A stretch of DNA of 64,000 bases, taken from positions 1-64,000 of the forward strand of contig JAFXHF010000016.1 of NCBI GenBank assembly GCA_017536545.1, written 5' to 3'. The notes beneath the pieces were generated by a model. The model made no database searches, was not told the DNA's origin, and saw nothing but the letters and a program-made list of their open reading frames with translations. The translations under genes and the position numbers were made by a program. Of this stretch, positions 46,165 through 54,877 are shown piece by piece. Origin of the DNA: a bacterium (GTDB lineage Bacteria > Cyanobacteriota > Vampirovibrionia > Gastranaerophilales > Gastranaerophilaceae). How positions within the stretch are numbered: the stretch's first letter is position 1; each line of letters starts with the position of its first letter.

Positions 46165-46743
46165 GTGAAAAAAGTATTTGCTATATTTTGTTTGATTAGT
46201 ATTTTACTTCTGGGTACTGTTTCATTTGCAGCAACGGCTAAGTTGTCAAACAAATCTGTTAGATGGAAAAACCCGAAATATATAAAAACTTATATTCCAG
46301 CAAATCACAGGCATACTCCAATGATGAAACGAGCATTTGCTGAGTGGTCAAGAAAAACTAATAATAAAATTATTTTCAAGTATACTGCTACAAAAACGAG
46401 TGCGGATATTACTGTTCGTTATGTTAAGAATATCCAAAATTGTGGAGAAACAAATAATGCTATAGGTTGTGCGAAATCAACATATTATCACTGTACAAAA
46501 GATAGTTGTCAGTTTAGACACGTTTATATTGATATTGCGGATCAAACTGTTAATGGCAGAGATTTAACACCTAAAGTTGAGATATATACAACAATGCTTC
46601 ATGAGATTGGGCATTCAATAGGTCTGGGGCATAATGACGAGAATAAGTACAGTATTATGTCAACTGTGCCTTATCGTTCAGTTTTGAAACAAGAAATAGA
46701 TGCTCAAGATTTAAAAACTTTAGCAGAGATATATGAGTGGTAA
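46165..46743 (+). CDS. Exported matrixin-like metalloprotease 1
   Basis: The start is GTG 46165, with GAGAGG upstream; the ATG at 46132 has none. The 192-aa product has a signal peptide (1-22, ending SFA), then one metzincin domain. It carries HEIGHSIGLGH (H146, E147, H150, H156: the canonical three-His zinc motif) and the Met-turn YSIM. Two disulphide-type Cys pairs occur in the middle. It is the first of a tandem pair; the second starts 16 bases on. Exported and probably periplasmic or secreted. Confidence 0.85.
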   Translation: MKKVFAIFCLISILLLGTVSFAATAKLSNKSVRWKNPKYIKTYIPANHRHTPMMKRAFAEWSRKTNNKIIFKYTATKTSADITVRYVKNIQNCGETNNAIGCAKSTYYHCTKDSCQFRHVYIDIADQTVNGRDLTPKVEIYTTMLHEIGHSIGLGHNDENKYSIMSTVPYRSVLKQEIDAQDLKTLAEIYEW

Positions 46744-46759
46744 TTCGAAGGAGTTAATA

Positions 46760-47293
46760 ATGAAAAAAATACTTGTTGTTTTTGGTATAGTTTGTATGTT
46801 TTTTGCTACTACTTGTTTACAAGTTTTAGCAGATGCTAGTTGGGATGATCCGAAAAATATTACAACTTATATTCAACCTCATCCCAAAAAAGAATTAATG
46901 AAACAAGCTTTTGCTACTTGGTCAAAGGCAACAAAAAATAAAATTGTATTTAAGTATGTTCAAGATCCTAAAAAGGCTGATATAGAAGTTAAGTTTGTTC
47001 GAGATATTTCAGATATTACGGGTAATAATTCGACTATTGGTCAAACTTATCATGAATCATTAGGACCTCATATGGTCTCTGCTGTGATAACTATTTCAGA
47101 AAGAGCCCCAAATGGTGCGTTATTTAGAAAAGATGCAGTTTATAGAGTTATGGTACATGAAATTGGACATGCTATAGGTTGGTTTGGGCATTCCGAAAAT
47201 AAAGACAGTATTATGTACCCTTCAAAAGTCAACAGAAATGCTACTATTACTCCAAGTGACATCAAATATATCAATAGATTGTACGGTTTTTAA
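46760..47293 (+). CDS. Exported matrixin-like metalloprotease 2
   Basis: The start is ATG 46760, after AAGGAG. The 177-aa product has a signal peptide (1-24) and a domain alignable with its neighbour (WDDPKNITTYI, FATWSKATKNKIVFKY). The zinc motif reads HEIGHAIGWFGH (H133 to H144), with one extra residue before the third His. The Met-turn DSIMYP follows. This is a variant of the canonical spacing. It may still bind zinc or may be inactive. Confidence 0.83.
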   Translation: MKKILVVFGIVCMFFATTCLQVLADASWDDPKNITTYIQPHPKKELMKQAFATWSKATKNKIVFKYVQDPKKADIEVKFVRDISDITGNNSTIGQTYHESLGPHMVSAVITISERAPNGALFRKDAVYRVMVHEIGHAIGWFGHSENKDSIMYPSKVNRNATITPSDIKYINRLYGF

Positions 47294-47886
47294 TTAACTT
47301 TATTACGTTGACTTGGCATATTTCTGTCGGCGTATGACCAGCCATTAATTTTATACAATCTACGGACATCGATTTTTTTGATTGTTTGTCCTTCTGAGAT
47401 AGGCATATACATAATACTTGTTGGTTTTGTCGAATTATCAGGCATTCCTAGTACATGTCCAACTTCGTGTAGCATTGTTATATATACATAGTTGTTAGAA
47501 TATTTCTTTGCTAATTTGCTTTTTGTAGCAAGAGTAATTTCGGCTTTTTTGATTTGATTGCCATCTGTAGTAACATTGTAACCACCAAGTTTAGTTTCTA
47601 AACCTTCAGTTTTATCTGTAAATTTTACAACAATATCAGCCTTTTTTGGGTCTTGTATGTAGTTAAATCTTATTCTATTACCAGATGCAGATTGCCAGCT
47701 TGAAAAAGCTCTACTCATTGTGGCAGAAGCCTTTTCATCTTTAGGGATATAGACATTTATTGGTGATTTTGTCCAATGCGGAACACTCATTGGTGCTGCG
47801 GTGTTTGTAGATGCAGCCTGAGCTATGCCAAATGATGCAAAAATAAGTACAAATATTGTGATAATTCCTAATAATTTTTTAACCAT
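47290..47886 (-). CDS. Exported matrixin-like metalloprotease 3 (Asp as third ligand)
   Basis: A signal peptide (about 1-25) is followed by a domain similar to the two genes opposite (SPINVYIP, FSSWQSASGNRIRFNYIQDPKKADIVVKF). The zinc motif is HEVGHVLGMPD (H140, E141, H144, D150), with Asp at the third-ligand position as in snapalysin-type metzincins. SIMYMP gives the Met-turn. A good sigma-70 promoter lies upstream (47910-47938). Its stop overlaps that of matrixin 2 by 4 bases. Confidence 0.83.
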   Translation of the reverse strand: MVKKLLGIITIFVLIFASFGIAQAASTNTAAPMSVPHWTKSPINVYIPKDEKASATMSRAFSSWQSASGNRIRFNYIQDPKKADIVVKFTDKTEGLETKLGGYNVTTDGNQIKKAEITLATKSKLAKKYSNNYVYITMLHEVGHVLGMPDNSTKPTSIMYMPISEGQTIKKIDVRRLYKINGWSYADRNMPSQRNKVN

Positions 47887-47909
47887 ATCTAAATCCCTTT
47901 CATATATGG

Positions 47910-47938
47910 ATTATACCTTATCTATTGGTAAAACGCAA
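47910..47938 (-). promoter_or_regulatory. Sigma-70 promoter of matrixin 3
   Basis: TTGCGT (47938-47933) and TATAAT (47915-47910) are 17 bases apart on the minus strand. Confidence 0.75.
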
Positions 47939-47991
47939 CTTATAGCAAATTTGTTCAAAATATGATAAACTTTCGATATAAGGAGTTTATT

Positions 47992-48549
47992 ATGACTGAA
48001 AAAGAAAAAATGATTAGTGGTGAAATTTATCAACCATTTTGTGAAGAGTTAGAAGCTGATAGAAATAGAGCTAAAAATTTGTGTATGAAGTATAATAGAC
48101 TTTTTCCAGAGCAAAAAGAGGAGAAAAAAGAAATATTAATCTCTCTTCTTGGTAATTATGGAAAAGATAGTGTAATTGAACCAAATTTTTTCTGTGATTA
48201 TGGTTATAATATTGAATTTGACGGCTTTGTGTATATAAATCATAATAGCGTATTTTTAGATTGTGCAAAAATTAAAATTGGAGATAATACATTTATTGGT
48301 CCAAATTGTGGTTTTTATACGGCTATCCATCCTATTAAAGCTGAAGAACGCAATAAAGGTTTAGAATCAGCAAAACCAATTACTATTGGTAAAAATGTTT
48401 GGCTAGGCGGAGGGGTTACAGTTCTTCCAGGGGTAACAATAGGTGATGGTGCAGTTATTGGTGCGGGTTCTGTTGTAACAAAAGATATTCCAGCAAATGT
48501 TGTTGCAGTTGGTAATCCTTGCAAAGTAATTAAAGAAATTGAACAATAA
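47992..48549 (+). CDS. Maltose/galactoside O-acetyltransferase-like protein
   Basis: The 185-aa protein starts at ATG 47992, after AAGGAG. It begins MTEKEKMISGEIYQPF, like the N-terminal Mac domain of maltose acetyltransferases. A left-handed beta-helix of hexapeptide repeats follows, with NCGFYTAIHP (catalytic His) and WLGGGVTVLPGVTIGDGAVIGAGSVV. Transfer of acetyl from acetyl-CoA to a sugar is expected; the acceptor is unknown. Confidence 0.9.
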   Translation: MTEKEKMISGEIYQPFCEELEADRNRAKNLCMKYNRLFPEQKEEKKEILISLLGNYGKDSVIEPNFFCDYGYNIEFDGFVYINHNSVFLDCAKIKIGDNTFIGPNCGFYTAIHPIKAEERNKGLESAKPITIGKNVWLGGGVTVLPGVTIGDGAVIGAGSVVTKDIPANVVAVGNPCKVIKEIEQ

Positions 48550-48552
48550 ATA

Positions 48553-48578
48553 GCAAAAAATATATTTACTAGTTTTAG
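48553..48578 (+). promoter_or_regulatory. Variant two-box element (GCAA-N17-TTTAG)
   Basis: GCAA (48553-48556) and TTTAG (48574-48578) are 17 bases apart, 10 bases before the ATG. It is a weak member of the class. Confidence 0.3.
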
Positions 48579-48588
48579 TAATCTTGCA

Positions 48589-50739
48589 ATGTTCATTCAG
48601 AATATACAAGTATTTAATAATCAAAATAAATATACATACAATTCTCAATCAAGAAATATCTCTTTTGGGGCTAATAAATTAAGGATATCAAAAGAGGTGA
48701 TTTTGAATGCTGAGCAAATAGAACAGTTATCTTTTATTGCCGATATATACAAAAAAGTTACAGCATTTTATTCTGGATTAAATGGACCTTATAGTTATAA
48801 GTTCAAAGATTGTTTCCCGAATATGCTTGCTGGTGAAAAACGAAAAGGGTTTATTTTTGAAGGCTTGTTACCTAGAGATGATAGACGTTTACAGATAGCT
48901 AAATTGGATCCTTCTAGTCAAGATGAACTTATATCTCTTAGAATTGTAGATAAAGAATATAATGACTTGTTGACGTGTAAAATTAATAATGAAGGTAAGG
49001 CTCAAATTTCAGCGGATGAAAAATATACTCCACTTTGGAAATTGAACCCGTTTGCTAAGAATGCAGAATTGAATTATGATGAATTTTTGTCAAAACTGTA
49101 TGTATCATTTTTTAATTTAAAAACTTATTCTGAAAATTTTATAAAGATAAGCAGACAATTAAAATCTGATATGAATGAAAAAACTGTTAGTGAAGTAATT
49201 TCTCATATTCAATCTGTTGGGATAAGTAAAGGTGTAAAATCTGAGATGGATACTCTAATGTCTAATTATTCACAATTAGATTCATTGCTAAAAACAGGTC
49301 GTTCTACTGATGCTGTTATGTACAAGCGTATGTACTTCGGTGAAGATTATGATTGTGCAAAAGGTATTTTATTTAAAAATGTTGGCAAAAATGGGGAAAC
49401 ATATCTTTACTGCCCAGCAAAATCGAAAGATGATAACAGAGTTTTGAGATTGGTTGTACAAGATAAAGAGGGTAGAGTCATAAACGGTTTTTTATTTTTT
49501 GAAGATGGACGTGTGATGAAACAAATTCGTACTGAGGGGCAAAAAGCGGAAGATTTCAGAATCCAAAATTTAATAGAACTTTCAGATACTGATATTAAAA
49601 ATTTAAAATTAAGAGAGACAATGGAAATCGTTGATGAGAATATAACCAAATTCAAATCTTTTGTATCTGAAAAAGTTCAGGCAAGAAGCGATAAAAAAAT
49701 AAGAAGACAAACAGAATTAACTCAAAAAGCTGAGCGTAAAAAACAACGCATGGAAAAAGTAGCTGAAAAAGAAAAAGCTATTGCCCAAAGAAAAGAAGCT
49801 CGTAAAATAAAAGAACAAGAAAATGCGAAATTAAGACAACAAAAAATAGAAATAGGGTTATTAAAAGAGGCTGAAAAGGTTGCGTTAGAAGAAGAAAAAG
49901 AAATTCTAGAACAACGTAAATTGCAAGCACAACTAAGAGAGATTGCAAGACAAGCTAAAGGTGTTCAGGGAAAATTACTAGGGGCATTTAATGATAGAAA
50001 ACCTACTCCAGCAGAGCGTGCGGCTGAAAGAAGAGTTAAGGATCGTTATTCGAAAAAAGAGTTGACACCAAAGAAAACTGAAGAAGTGAAAAAGCCAAAG
50101 AAAAGACTTGTAAAAGCCAAAGAGCAACCACAAGTTACTCATTCAAATTTAAGACTTCGTCCTGTTGTAAGAAATTTTGTAACTAAGACTCATAATTTTT
50201 ATGAGTTTAGTATTGCAAAATTTGTGAATGATTTAGGTAAATTATTTGCAACTCCTGTTGAAGAGCGTAGTCCACATCTTATTCATGAATATTTACCAGA
50301 TGGTCGTATATTTAAAGGTAGAATTACTATAAAAACTCCTGATGGGGCTCAAGTTACTGTATCAAAAATAAAATCTCCACTATATATGGATTTTAGTTAT
50401 TATTCAGTAAAAATTACTAAGGATGGTCAGATTTACGTGTTGAATTTTGATAAAGAAGCAGGTAAAGTTTTAAATTCAACACCTGAAGGTAAATTAATTA
50501 TTGATGAAAAACATCGTGTAAATTATTTAGGCAAGAGTCAGGTTGTCAAAAATTGTCCAATAGCAAATCAACTACCAATGTATTTGGATGAATTCTTTGT
50601 AAGACGTGATGACGCTGAACGTGTAGTTCTATCTACTGGTTTAAAAATGACAAAACTATCTTCTAGCAAAGAAAAAATGCTTGCTCAAAAAGAGCAAGAA
50701 ATTCTAGAAGCCTTAAAGTTAGAACCAGATTATGATTAA
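48589..50739 (+). CDS. FxG-type tagged protein with a long coiled coil (716 aa)
   Basis: A polar Asn/Gln/Tyr-rich opening of about 23 residues leads to RNISFGA (tag Phe about 26). A region of unknown fold follows. Then comes a long highly charged coiled coil (about residues 360-475, Lys/Glu/Arg/Gln), a basic linker, and a beta-rich C-terminal domain. No domain recognised. There is no signal peptide, and no good ribosome site before the ATG. Its stop overlaps that of the convergent mutarotase by 4 bases. Confidence 0.7.
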   Translation: MFIQNIQVFNNQNKYTYNSQSRNISFGANKLRISKEVILNAEQIEQLSFIADIYKKVTAFYSGLNGPYSYKFKDCFPNMLAGEKRKGFIFEGLLPRDDRRLQIAKLDPSSQDELISLRIVDKEYNDLLTCKINNEGKAQISADEKYTPLWKLNPFAKNAELNYDEFLSKLYVSFFNLKTYSENFIKISRQLKSDMNEKTVSEVISHIQSVGISKGVKSEMDTLMSNYSQLDSLLKTGRSTDAVMYKRMYFGEDYDCAKGILFKNVGKNGETYLYCPAKSKDDNRVLRLVVQDKEGRVINGFLFFEDGRVMKQIRTEGQKAEDFRIQNLIELSDTDIKNLKLRETMEIVDENITKFKSFVSEKVQARSDKKIRRQTELTQKAERKKQRMEKVAEKEKAIAQRKEARKIKEQENAKLRQQKIEIGLLKEAEKVALEEEKEILEQRKLQAQLREIARQAKGVQGKLLGAFNDRKPTPAERAAERRVKDRYSKKELTPKKTEEVKKPKKRLVKAKEQPQVTHSNLRLRPVVRNFVTKTHNFYEFSIAKFVNDLGKLFATPVEERSPHLIHEYLPDGRIFKGRITIKTPDGAQVTVSKIKSPLYMDFSYYSVKITKDGQIYVLNFDKEAGKVLNSTPEGKLIIDEKHRVNYLGKSQVVKNCPIANQLPMYLDEFFVRRDDAERVVLSTGLKMTKLSSSKEKMLAQKEQEILEALKLEPDYD

Positions 50740-51983
50740 TCATTTACAGAAAATGCGTAAATGATTTTTCTATTATATTCTTCTCCAGCTTTTAGAATAC
50801 CTTTTTCGGTGAAGTTTTCTGTGTTAATTGCGTTTGGGTAGAATTGAGGTTCAACACAGAAAGATGAACGTTTTTCGTATTTTGAACCGTGTTTACCGTT
50901 TGGTTGAGAAGCTTTGCCTAGGTGGTTTGCTGTGTAGAATTGGAACCCAGGAAGGTCAGTATAAACTTCTAATTCAATACCAGTTTTTTCTGATTTAACT
51001 TCAGCAACTTCGATTAGTTTTTTACCATCATAGCCATCAACACAATAGTTTTGGTCAAATCCTGAACCAATTTTCATTTGATCATCTTCAGAATTTATGA
51101 CATCTCCGATTTTATGTTCTTCTGAAAAGTCAAAAGGTGTTCCTTTTACTTGTCTGATATTTCCTGTTGGAATTGCAATTGAATTATTTTCTGTGATTGA
51201 TGATGAATTTGGAAGTTTTACGATATGGTCGTAAACGGAATTTTCTTGAGTATTTTCAACACCATCAAGGTTAAAATATGTGTGATTTGTCATATTGATA
51301 AGAGTATCTTTATCAGATTTTGCACTGTATTCAATATGAAGTTTGTTATCGTTATCAAATTTATAAGTTACTGAAGCTTCAACATTTCCAGGGTAACCGA
51401 TTTCCATATCTGGTTTTATGTATGTGAATTTGATACCGTCTTTTAAAACGGTTGCTTTCCAGTTTCTAACGTCAAATCCTTGAGTTCCGCCGTGGGAATG
51501 AGTTTGACCATTGTCTTTATTTTTCTCTAGGTCGTAAGTGTTTTCTCCGATAGTAAATTTACCGCCAGAAATTTTATTTGCACAAGGGCCGATGGTTCCG
51601 CCAGCATGTCCTACTGGAGATTCTTCATATGGAGTTACATTATCATAACCTTGAGTCACATCTTTTAATTCTCCATTTTTATCTGGAACTTTTATTGATG
51701 TGATTGTTGCACCAAAGGTTGATAAGTCAACGCTTGCACCATTTTTGTTTGTGATTGTATAAAGGATTGCCTCTTCGTTAGTTTTTTTGATTGTTCCGAA
51801 AGATTTTTGGGTAATTTTCATCCCATCAAAATTTGTATCAATGTTTTTATTTTCAACTTTTACACTTTTTGTAAAAGTGTCTTGAGCAAGTTGAGGTGGC
51901 ATTTGTATTTGGGTTTGAACCATACGTTGAGCCACGTTTGGTGTGTAATAAAACATTGTATGTGGGTTGAAATCTATCGGCAT
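50736..51983 (-). CDS. galM: Aldose 1-epimerase with an extra N-terminal segment
   Basis: Residues from about 60 to 415 match galactose mutarotases: HSHGG (about 162-166), INMTNHTYFNL, PGFQFYTANHL and the catalytic Glu in CVEPQFYPNA (E378). The first ~50 residues (a Phe/Tyr, then Gln-rich segment) are not part of the family. They look like the polar N-termini of the FxG group but lack a clean tag. GCAA-N18-TTTAT stands upstream. The enzyme balances alpha and beta anomers of sugars; why it would carry an extra N-terminus is unknown. Confidence 0.85.
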   Translation of the reverse strand: MPIDFNPHTMFYYTPNVAQRMVQTQIQMPPQLAQDTFTKSVKVENKNIDTNFDGMKITQKSFGTIKKTNEEAILYTITNKNGASVDLSTFGATITSIKVPDKNGELKDVTQGYDNVTPYEESPVGHAGGTIGPCANKISGGKFTIGENTYDLEKNKDNGQTHSHGGTQGFDVRNWKATVLKDGIKFTYIKPDMEIGYPGNVEASVTYKFDNDNKLHIEYSAKSDKDTLINMTNHTYFNLDGVENTQENSVYDHIVKLPNSSSITENNSIAIPTGNIRQVKGTPFDFSEEHKIGDVINSEDDQMKIGSGFDQNYCVDGYDGKKLIEVAEVKSEKTGIELEVYTDLPGFQFYTANHLGKASQPNGKHGSKYEKRSSFCVEPQFYPNAINTENFTEKGILKAGEEYNRKIIYAFSVND

Positions 51984-52011
51984 TAATAACTCCTTTTTAA
52001 TTTCATTATAG

Positions 52012-52039
52012 ATAAAAAAAGAAAATATTAAAAATTGCC
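52012..52039 (-). promoter_or_regulatory. GCAA-N18-TTTAT two-box promoter-like element
   Basis: GGCAA (52039-52035) and TTTAT (52016-52012) are 18 bases apart, 28 bases before the mutarotase ATG. Confidence 0.5.
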
Positions 52040-52045
52040 TGATTT

Positions 52046-53101
52046 TTATTTATTGTAATTTTTTCTTAACTCATCAATAGAGTCGCCACCGAATTTGCGT
52101 AAGATTTCATCAACCAAAATCCAAGCAACTCGAGCTTCTGCAACAACTGAACACGCTTCAACTGCACAAACATCTGAGCGTTCAAAATGGGCTTCTGTCT
52201 GTTCTTTTGTTTGAGAATCAACAGTTTTTAATGGGGTCTTCATTGTCGGAATTGGTTTCATAACCCCAAATACAACTAAATCTTCACCATTTGTCATTCC
52301 GCCTTCGATACCGCCAGCGTTATTTGTTTTGCGTTCAATTTCGCCGTTGTTGATATAAATTTCATCGTGGTATGCACTACCTTGGTATCCAAGAGGATTT
52401 GTTCCGATTTCTACAACTTTAACTGCAGGAATACTCATAATTGCTTGAGCTAATTTGCCGTCAATTCCTCTGTCCCAATGAACATGGGAGCCTAATCCAA
52501 CTGGGAGGTTTTTATATACAACTACAAATTTCCCCCCAACTGTGTCCCCTTTGCCTCTCATAATGTCAACTTCTTGCTCAAAATCTGCAGCACAGCAAGC
52601 TGAACCAATTTGAAGAACTTTTGAAGACCCTGTAATATCTAATTCTTTTAAAATAAGTTTAGCAATCGCACCAACTGCAACTTCTATTGCAGTTTTGCGG
52701 GCACTAGAACGTTCTAAAACGTTTCGTAAATCGGTTTGATTATATTTTACACTTCCCGCGTAATCTGCGTGCCCTGGGCGGTATGTTGAGAATGCTTTTT
52801 CATCAGTTACATCTTCTGGAGCAACGCTCATAATTTTTTTCCAAGATTCAAAATCTCGATTTTGAACAATTAAAGTAATAGGTGAACCTAAAGTTTTACC
52901 AAAACGAACTCCTGATGTAATTTCAACTGTGTCGTTTTCAATTTGCATACGTTCGCCTCTGCCGTAACCTTGTTGGCGACGTTTTAGTTCGTTGTTGATA
53001 AAATCTATATCTATCGTGATTCCTGCAGGTACACCCTCAATAATTGCAGTTAAACATTTTCCGTGGCTTTCTCCTGCTGTTAAAAATCTAAAGTTGTTCA
53101 T
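52046..53101 (-). CDS. aroC: Chorismate synthase
   Basis: AroC makes chorismate from EPSP, the last shikimate step, with reduced FMN. The family phrases GESHGKCLTAIIEGVPAG, RRQQGYGRGERM, SVKYNQTDLRNVLERSSARKTA and GGIEGGMTNGE are all visible. 351 aa. Its ATG overlaps the TAA of the upstream gene (TAATG), so the two are probably translationally coupled. Confidence 0.97.
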   Translation of the reverse strand: MNNFRFLTAGESHGKCLTAIIEGVPAGITIDIDFINNELKRRQQGYGRGERMQIENDTVEITSGVRFGKTLGSPITLIVQNRDFESWKKIMSVAPEDVTDEKAFSTYRPGHADYAGSVKYNQTDLRNVLERSSARKTAIEVAVGAIAKLILKELDITGSSKVLQIGSACCAADFEQEVDIMRGKGDTVGGKFVVVYKNLPVGLGSHVHWDRGIDGKLAQAIMSIPAVKVVEIGTNPLGYQGSAYHDEIYINNGEIERKTNNAGGIEGGMTNGEDLVVFGVMKPIPTMKTPLKTVDSQTKEQTEAHFERSDVCAVEACSVVAEARVAWILVDEILRKFGGDSIDELRKNYNK

Positions 53102-53577
53102 TATTCACCTTCGTCTTTGTGCTTTAGAAATGATTGGACTTTTGTCTGCATCATTTCTTCTTTTATTTTAAATCCTGAATCTGTATTTTGTACAATTTGA
53201 TACATCTTTAGCCAGTATGTTTCTTTCGAAGGTTGGCGTTCTGCGGTAATTCTTATACCTTCTGGAGTTTCCGTGGCGGTGATGTTTCTGTATGTGTTTT
53301 TGTACCTTCTTAGTTTAGCAGTTTTTTGTCCCATTTTCAATTCTTTAAAAAATCTTTTTGTTGGAACAACTATATCTTCTGTTTCTCCTGTTGGTTTTAC
53401 GACTTCTCTGATAATTTTTACATCTGGAGAATACATTTCTAACAGTTTTTCATCGTATGTATTTGCAAATTCTTGATATTGTTTGAAAAATTCGACTGCT
53501 TTTTGAGGGGTATTGGCTAGAGCTTGAGGGTAAAGTACTGAACAAAATAAAAGTAATAATAAAATTTTTGTTTTCAT
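53101..53577 (-). CDS. Exported small protein, NTF2-like
   Basis: The start is ATG 53577, after AAGGAGAAAT; the ATG at 53625 is upstream of that site. A signal peptide (about 1-21, ending ALA) precedes a 137-residue domain whose pattern (FFKQYQEFANTYDEKLLEMYSPDVKI) resembles NTF2-like folds. The role is unknown. It lies directly upstream of aroC, overlapping by one base. Confidence 0.72.
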   Translation of the reverse strand: MKTKILLLLLFCSVLYPQALANTPQKAVEFFKQYQEFANTYDEKLLEMYSPDVKIIREVVKPTGETEDIVVPTKRFFKELKMGQKTAKLRRYKNTYRNITATETPEGIRITAERQPSKETYWLKMYQIVQNTDSGFKIKEEMMQTKVQSFLKHKDEGE

Positions 53578-53675
53578 AATATTTCTCCTTGTATCTAGGG
53601 TAGTTAAAATTGCAAAGAGAAACATTACCTATTTTACTAGAATTATGTAGGTTTTTTGTGTAAGATAAATTTGTT

Positions 53676-54062
53676 ATGAAAAAAGTTTTGATAGTAGATG
53701 ATGTTCCTGGTTGGGTAAGATTTCATCAGAATAATATTGAATATTTAAACCTAGGTATTAAAATTGATACTGCGAATTCTGCAAGGGAAGCAGTTACAAA
53801 ACTAGAAGCATCCATTGATGAACCTTATACAACTATTTTTACAGACCTACAGATGGAAAGTGATTTCTTGCCAATGATGGCTGGAGAGTGGCTTGTAAAA
53901 CAAATAAAAACTTATTCAAAATATTATAAAGATACAAAGGTTGTAATAGTTTCAGCTTCTCCATCTATTGATAAAATTGCAGAACGAAACGAGGTTTTAT
54001 ATTTGCCAAAGGTTGTTGCAAGAAATTCTGATGCTGAGGTTTATAGAGAGTTTTTGGAATAA
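53676..54062 (+). CDS. Orphan response-regulator receiver domain
   Basis: The 128-aa protein is a single receiver domain: KKVLIVDDVPGW (acidic pair), FTDLQM (phosphoacceptor Asp), VIVSAS (switch Ser), and YLPK (conserved Lys). There is no output domain, so it would act by protein contacts, as CheY or Spo0F do. The histidine kinase at 61691 is a possible but unproven partner. TAAGAT (53661-53666) ends nine bases before the ATG and there is no ribosome site. The 3' end overlaps the convergent aldolase gene by 22 bases. Confidence 0.85.
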   Translation: MKKVLIVDDVPGWVRFHQNNIEYLNLGIKIDTANSAREAVTKLEASIDEPYTTIFTDLQMESDFLPMMAGEWLVKQIKTYSKYYKDTKVVIVSASPSIDKIAERNEVLYLPKVVARNSDAEVYREFLE

Positions 54063-54760
54063 TTAAAATACTCGTCTGCGGTTAAGTTTCCGCCATTGCG
54101 TCCACCTGCGATATGTGAAATATCAATATTGTTCACCCCAAGTTCAATTGCTTTTAGTGAATTTTTTAGTGCTAAACCTGAGGCATTATGAGCGTGGAAA
54201 TTTATATTATGGTAACCTAAAGTTTTCAATTTATAGTAGTAAGTTGAAATTTCATCAGGTTGTAATGTACCTTTACTGTCAGCAAAATATACACCCTCAA
54301 TTATATCTTTATTTTCCCAAGCGAAAAGTTTTAAATAACCGTTAGCATCAACATTAGAAATATCCATTAGTTGAAGATATATTTTATAGCCTTTTTTGTA
54401 TAAAATCTCTGCTATCTCAAGAGTTTCTGTAATTTTTTCTGAACGTCCTGCAATTCTTATAAAATCAATAAAATCCTTTTTAACCCCTGGGAAATCTCCT
54501 TCTGAAAACCTTGTAGTATCAACCATTACACCGATTTTAAGATCACCTTTTACTTGGAAGTATTTTTCAATAAATTCAGGGGTACAGTTATAAAATCTAC
54601 CTTTATCTTCATTATCAATATGATTGCGATATCCAATTTCAAAATAAGATACGTTTTTATCATTTAATTTTTGCATCAAATCGAAAACAAATTCGTCATC
54701 AAAATTCCAATTTGTTTCATATCCGCTATCTCTGATTGTACAATCTAATATTTTTACCAT
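54041..54760 (-). CDS. DRE-TIM-type metallolyase/aldolase-like protein
   Basis: The 239-aa protein has ILDCTIRDSGYETNW at the start (the metal-binding R-D signature), then EIGYRN and later FHAHNASGLALKNSLKAIELGVNNIDISHIAGGRNGGN. This is the order of HMG-CoA lyase and 4-hydroxy-2-oxovalerate aldolase-type barrels. It is short and its substrate is unknown. The -10 box TAAAAT (54772-54767) ends six bases before the ATG, so it is likely leaderless. It is divergent from the radical SAM gene. Confidence 0.8.
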   Translation of the reverse strand: MVKILDCTIRDSGYETNWNFDDEFVFDLMQKLNDKNVSYFEIGYRNHIDNEDKGRFYNCTPEFIEKYFQVKGDLKIGVMVDTTRFSEGDFPGVKKDFIDFIRIAGRSEKITETLEIAEILYKKGYKIYLQLMDISNVDANGYLKLFAWENKDIIEGVYFADSKGTLQPDEISTYYYKLKTLGYHNINFHAHNASGLALKNSLKAIELGVNNIDISHIAGGRNGGNLTADEYFNYSKNSL

Positions 54761-54877
54761 ACTCGAATTTTATCACAAAATAGTTATATTAATATATTTA
54801 CTTTTACCGATGTGGATAATTTATTTTAGGTGATTTGCGGGCAAACATGTTTTGTAATCAAAAGAGGAGTTTAGTTT

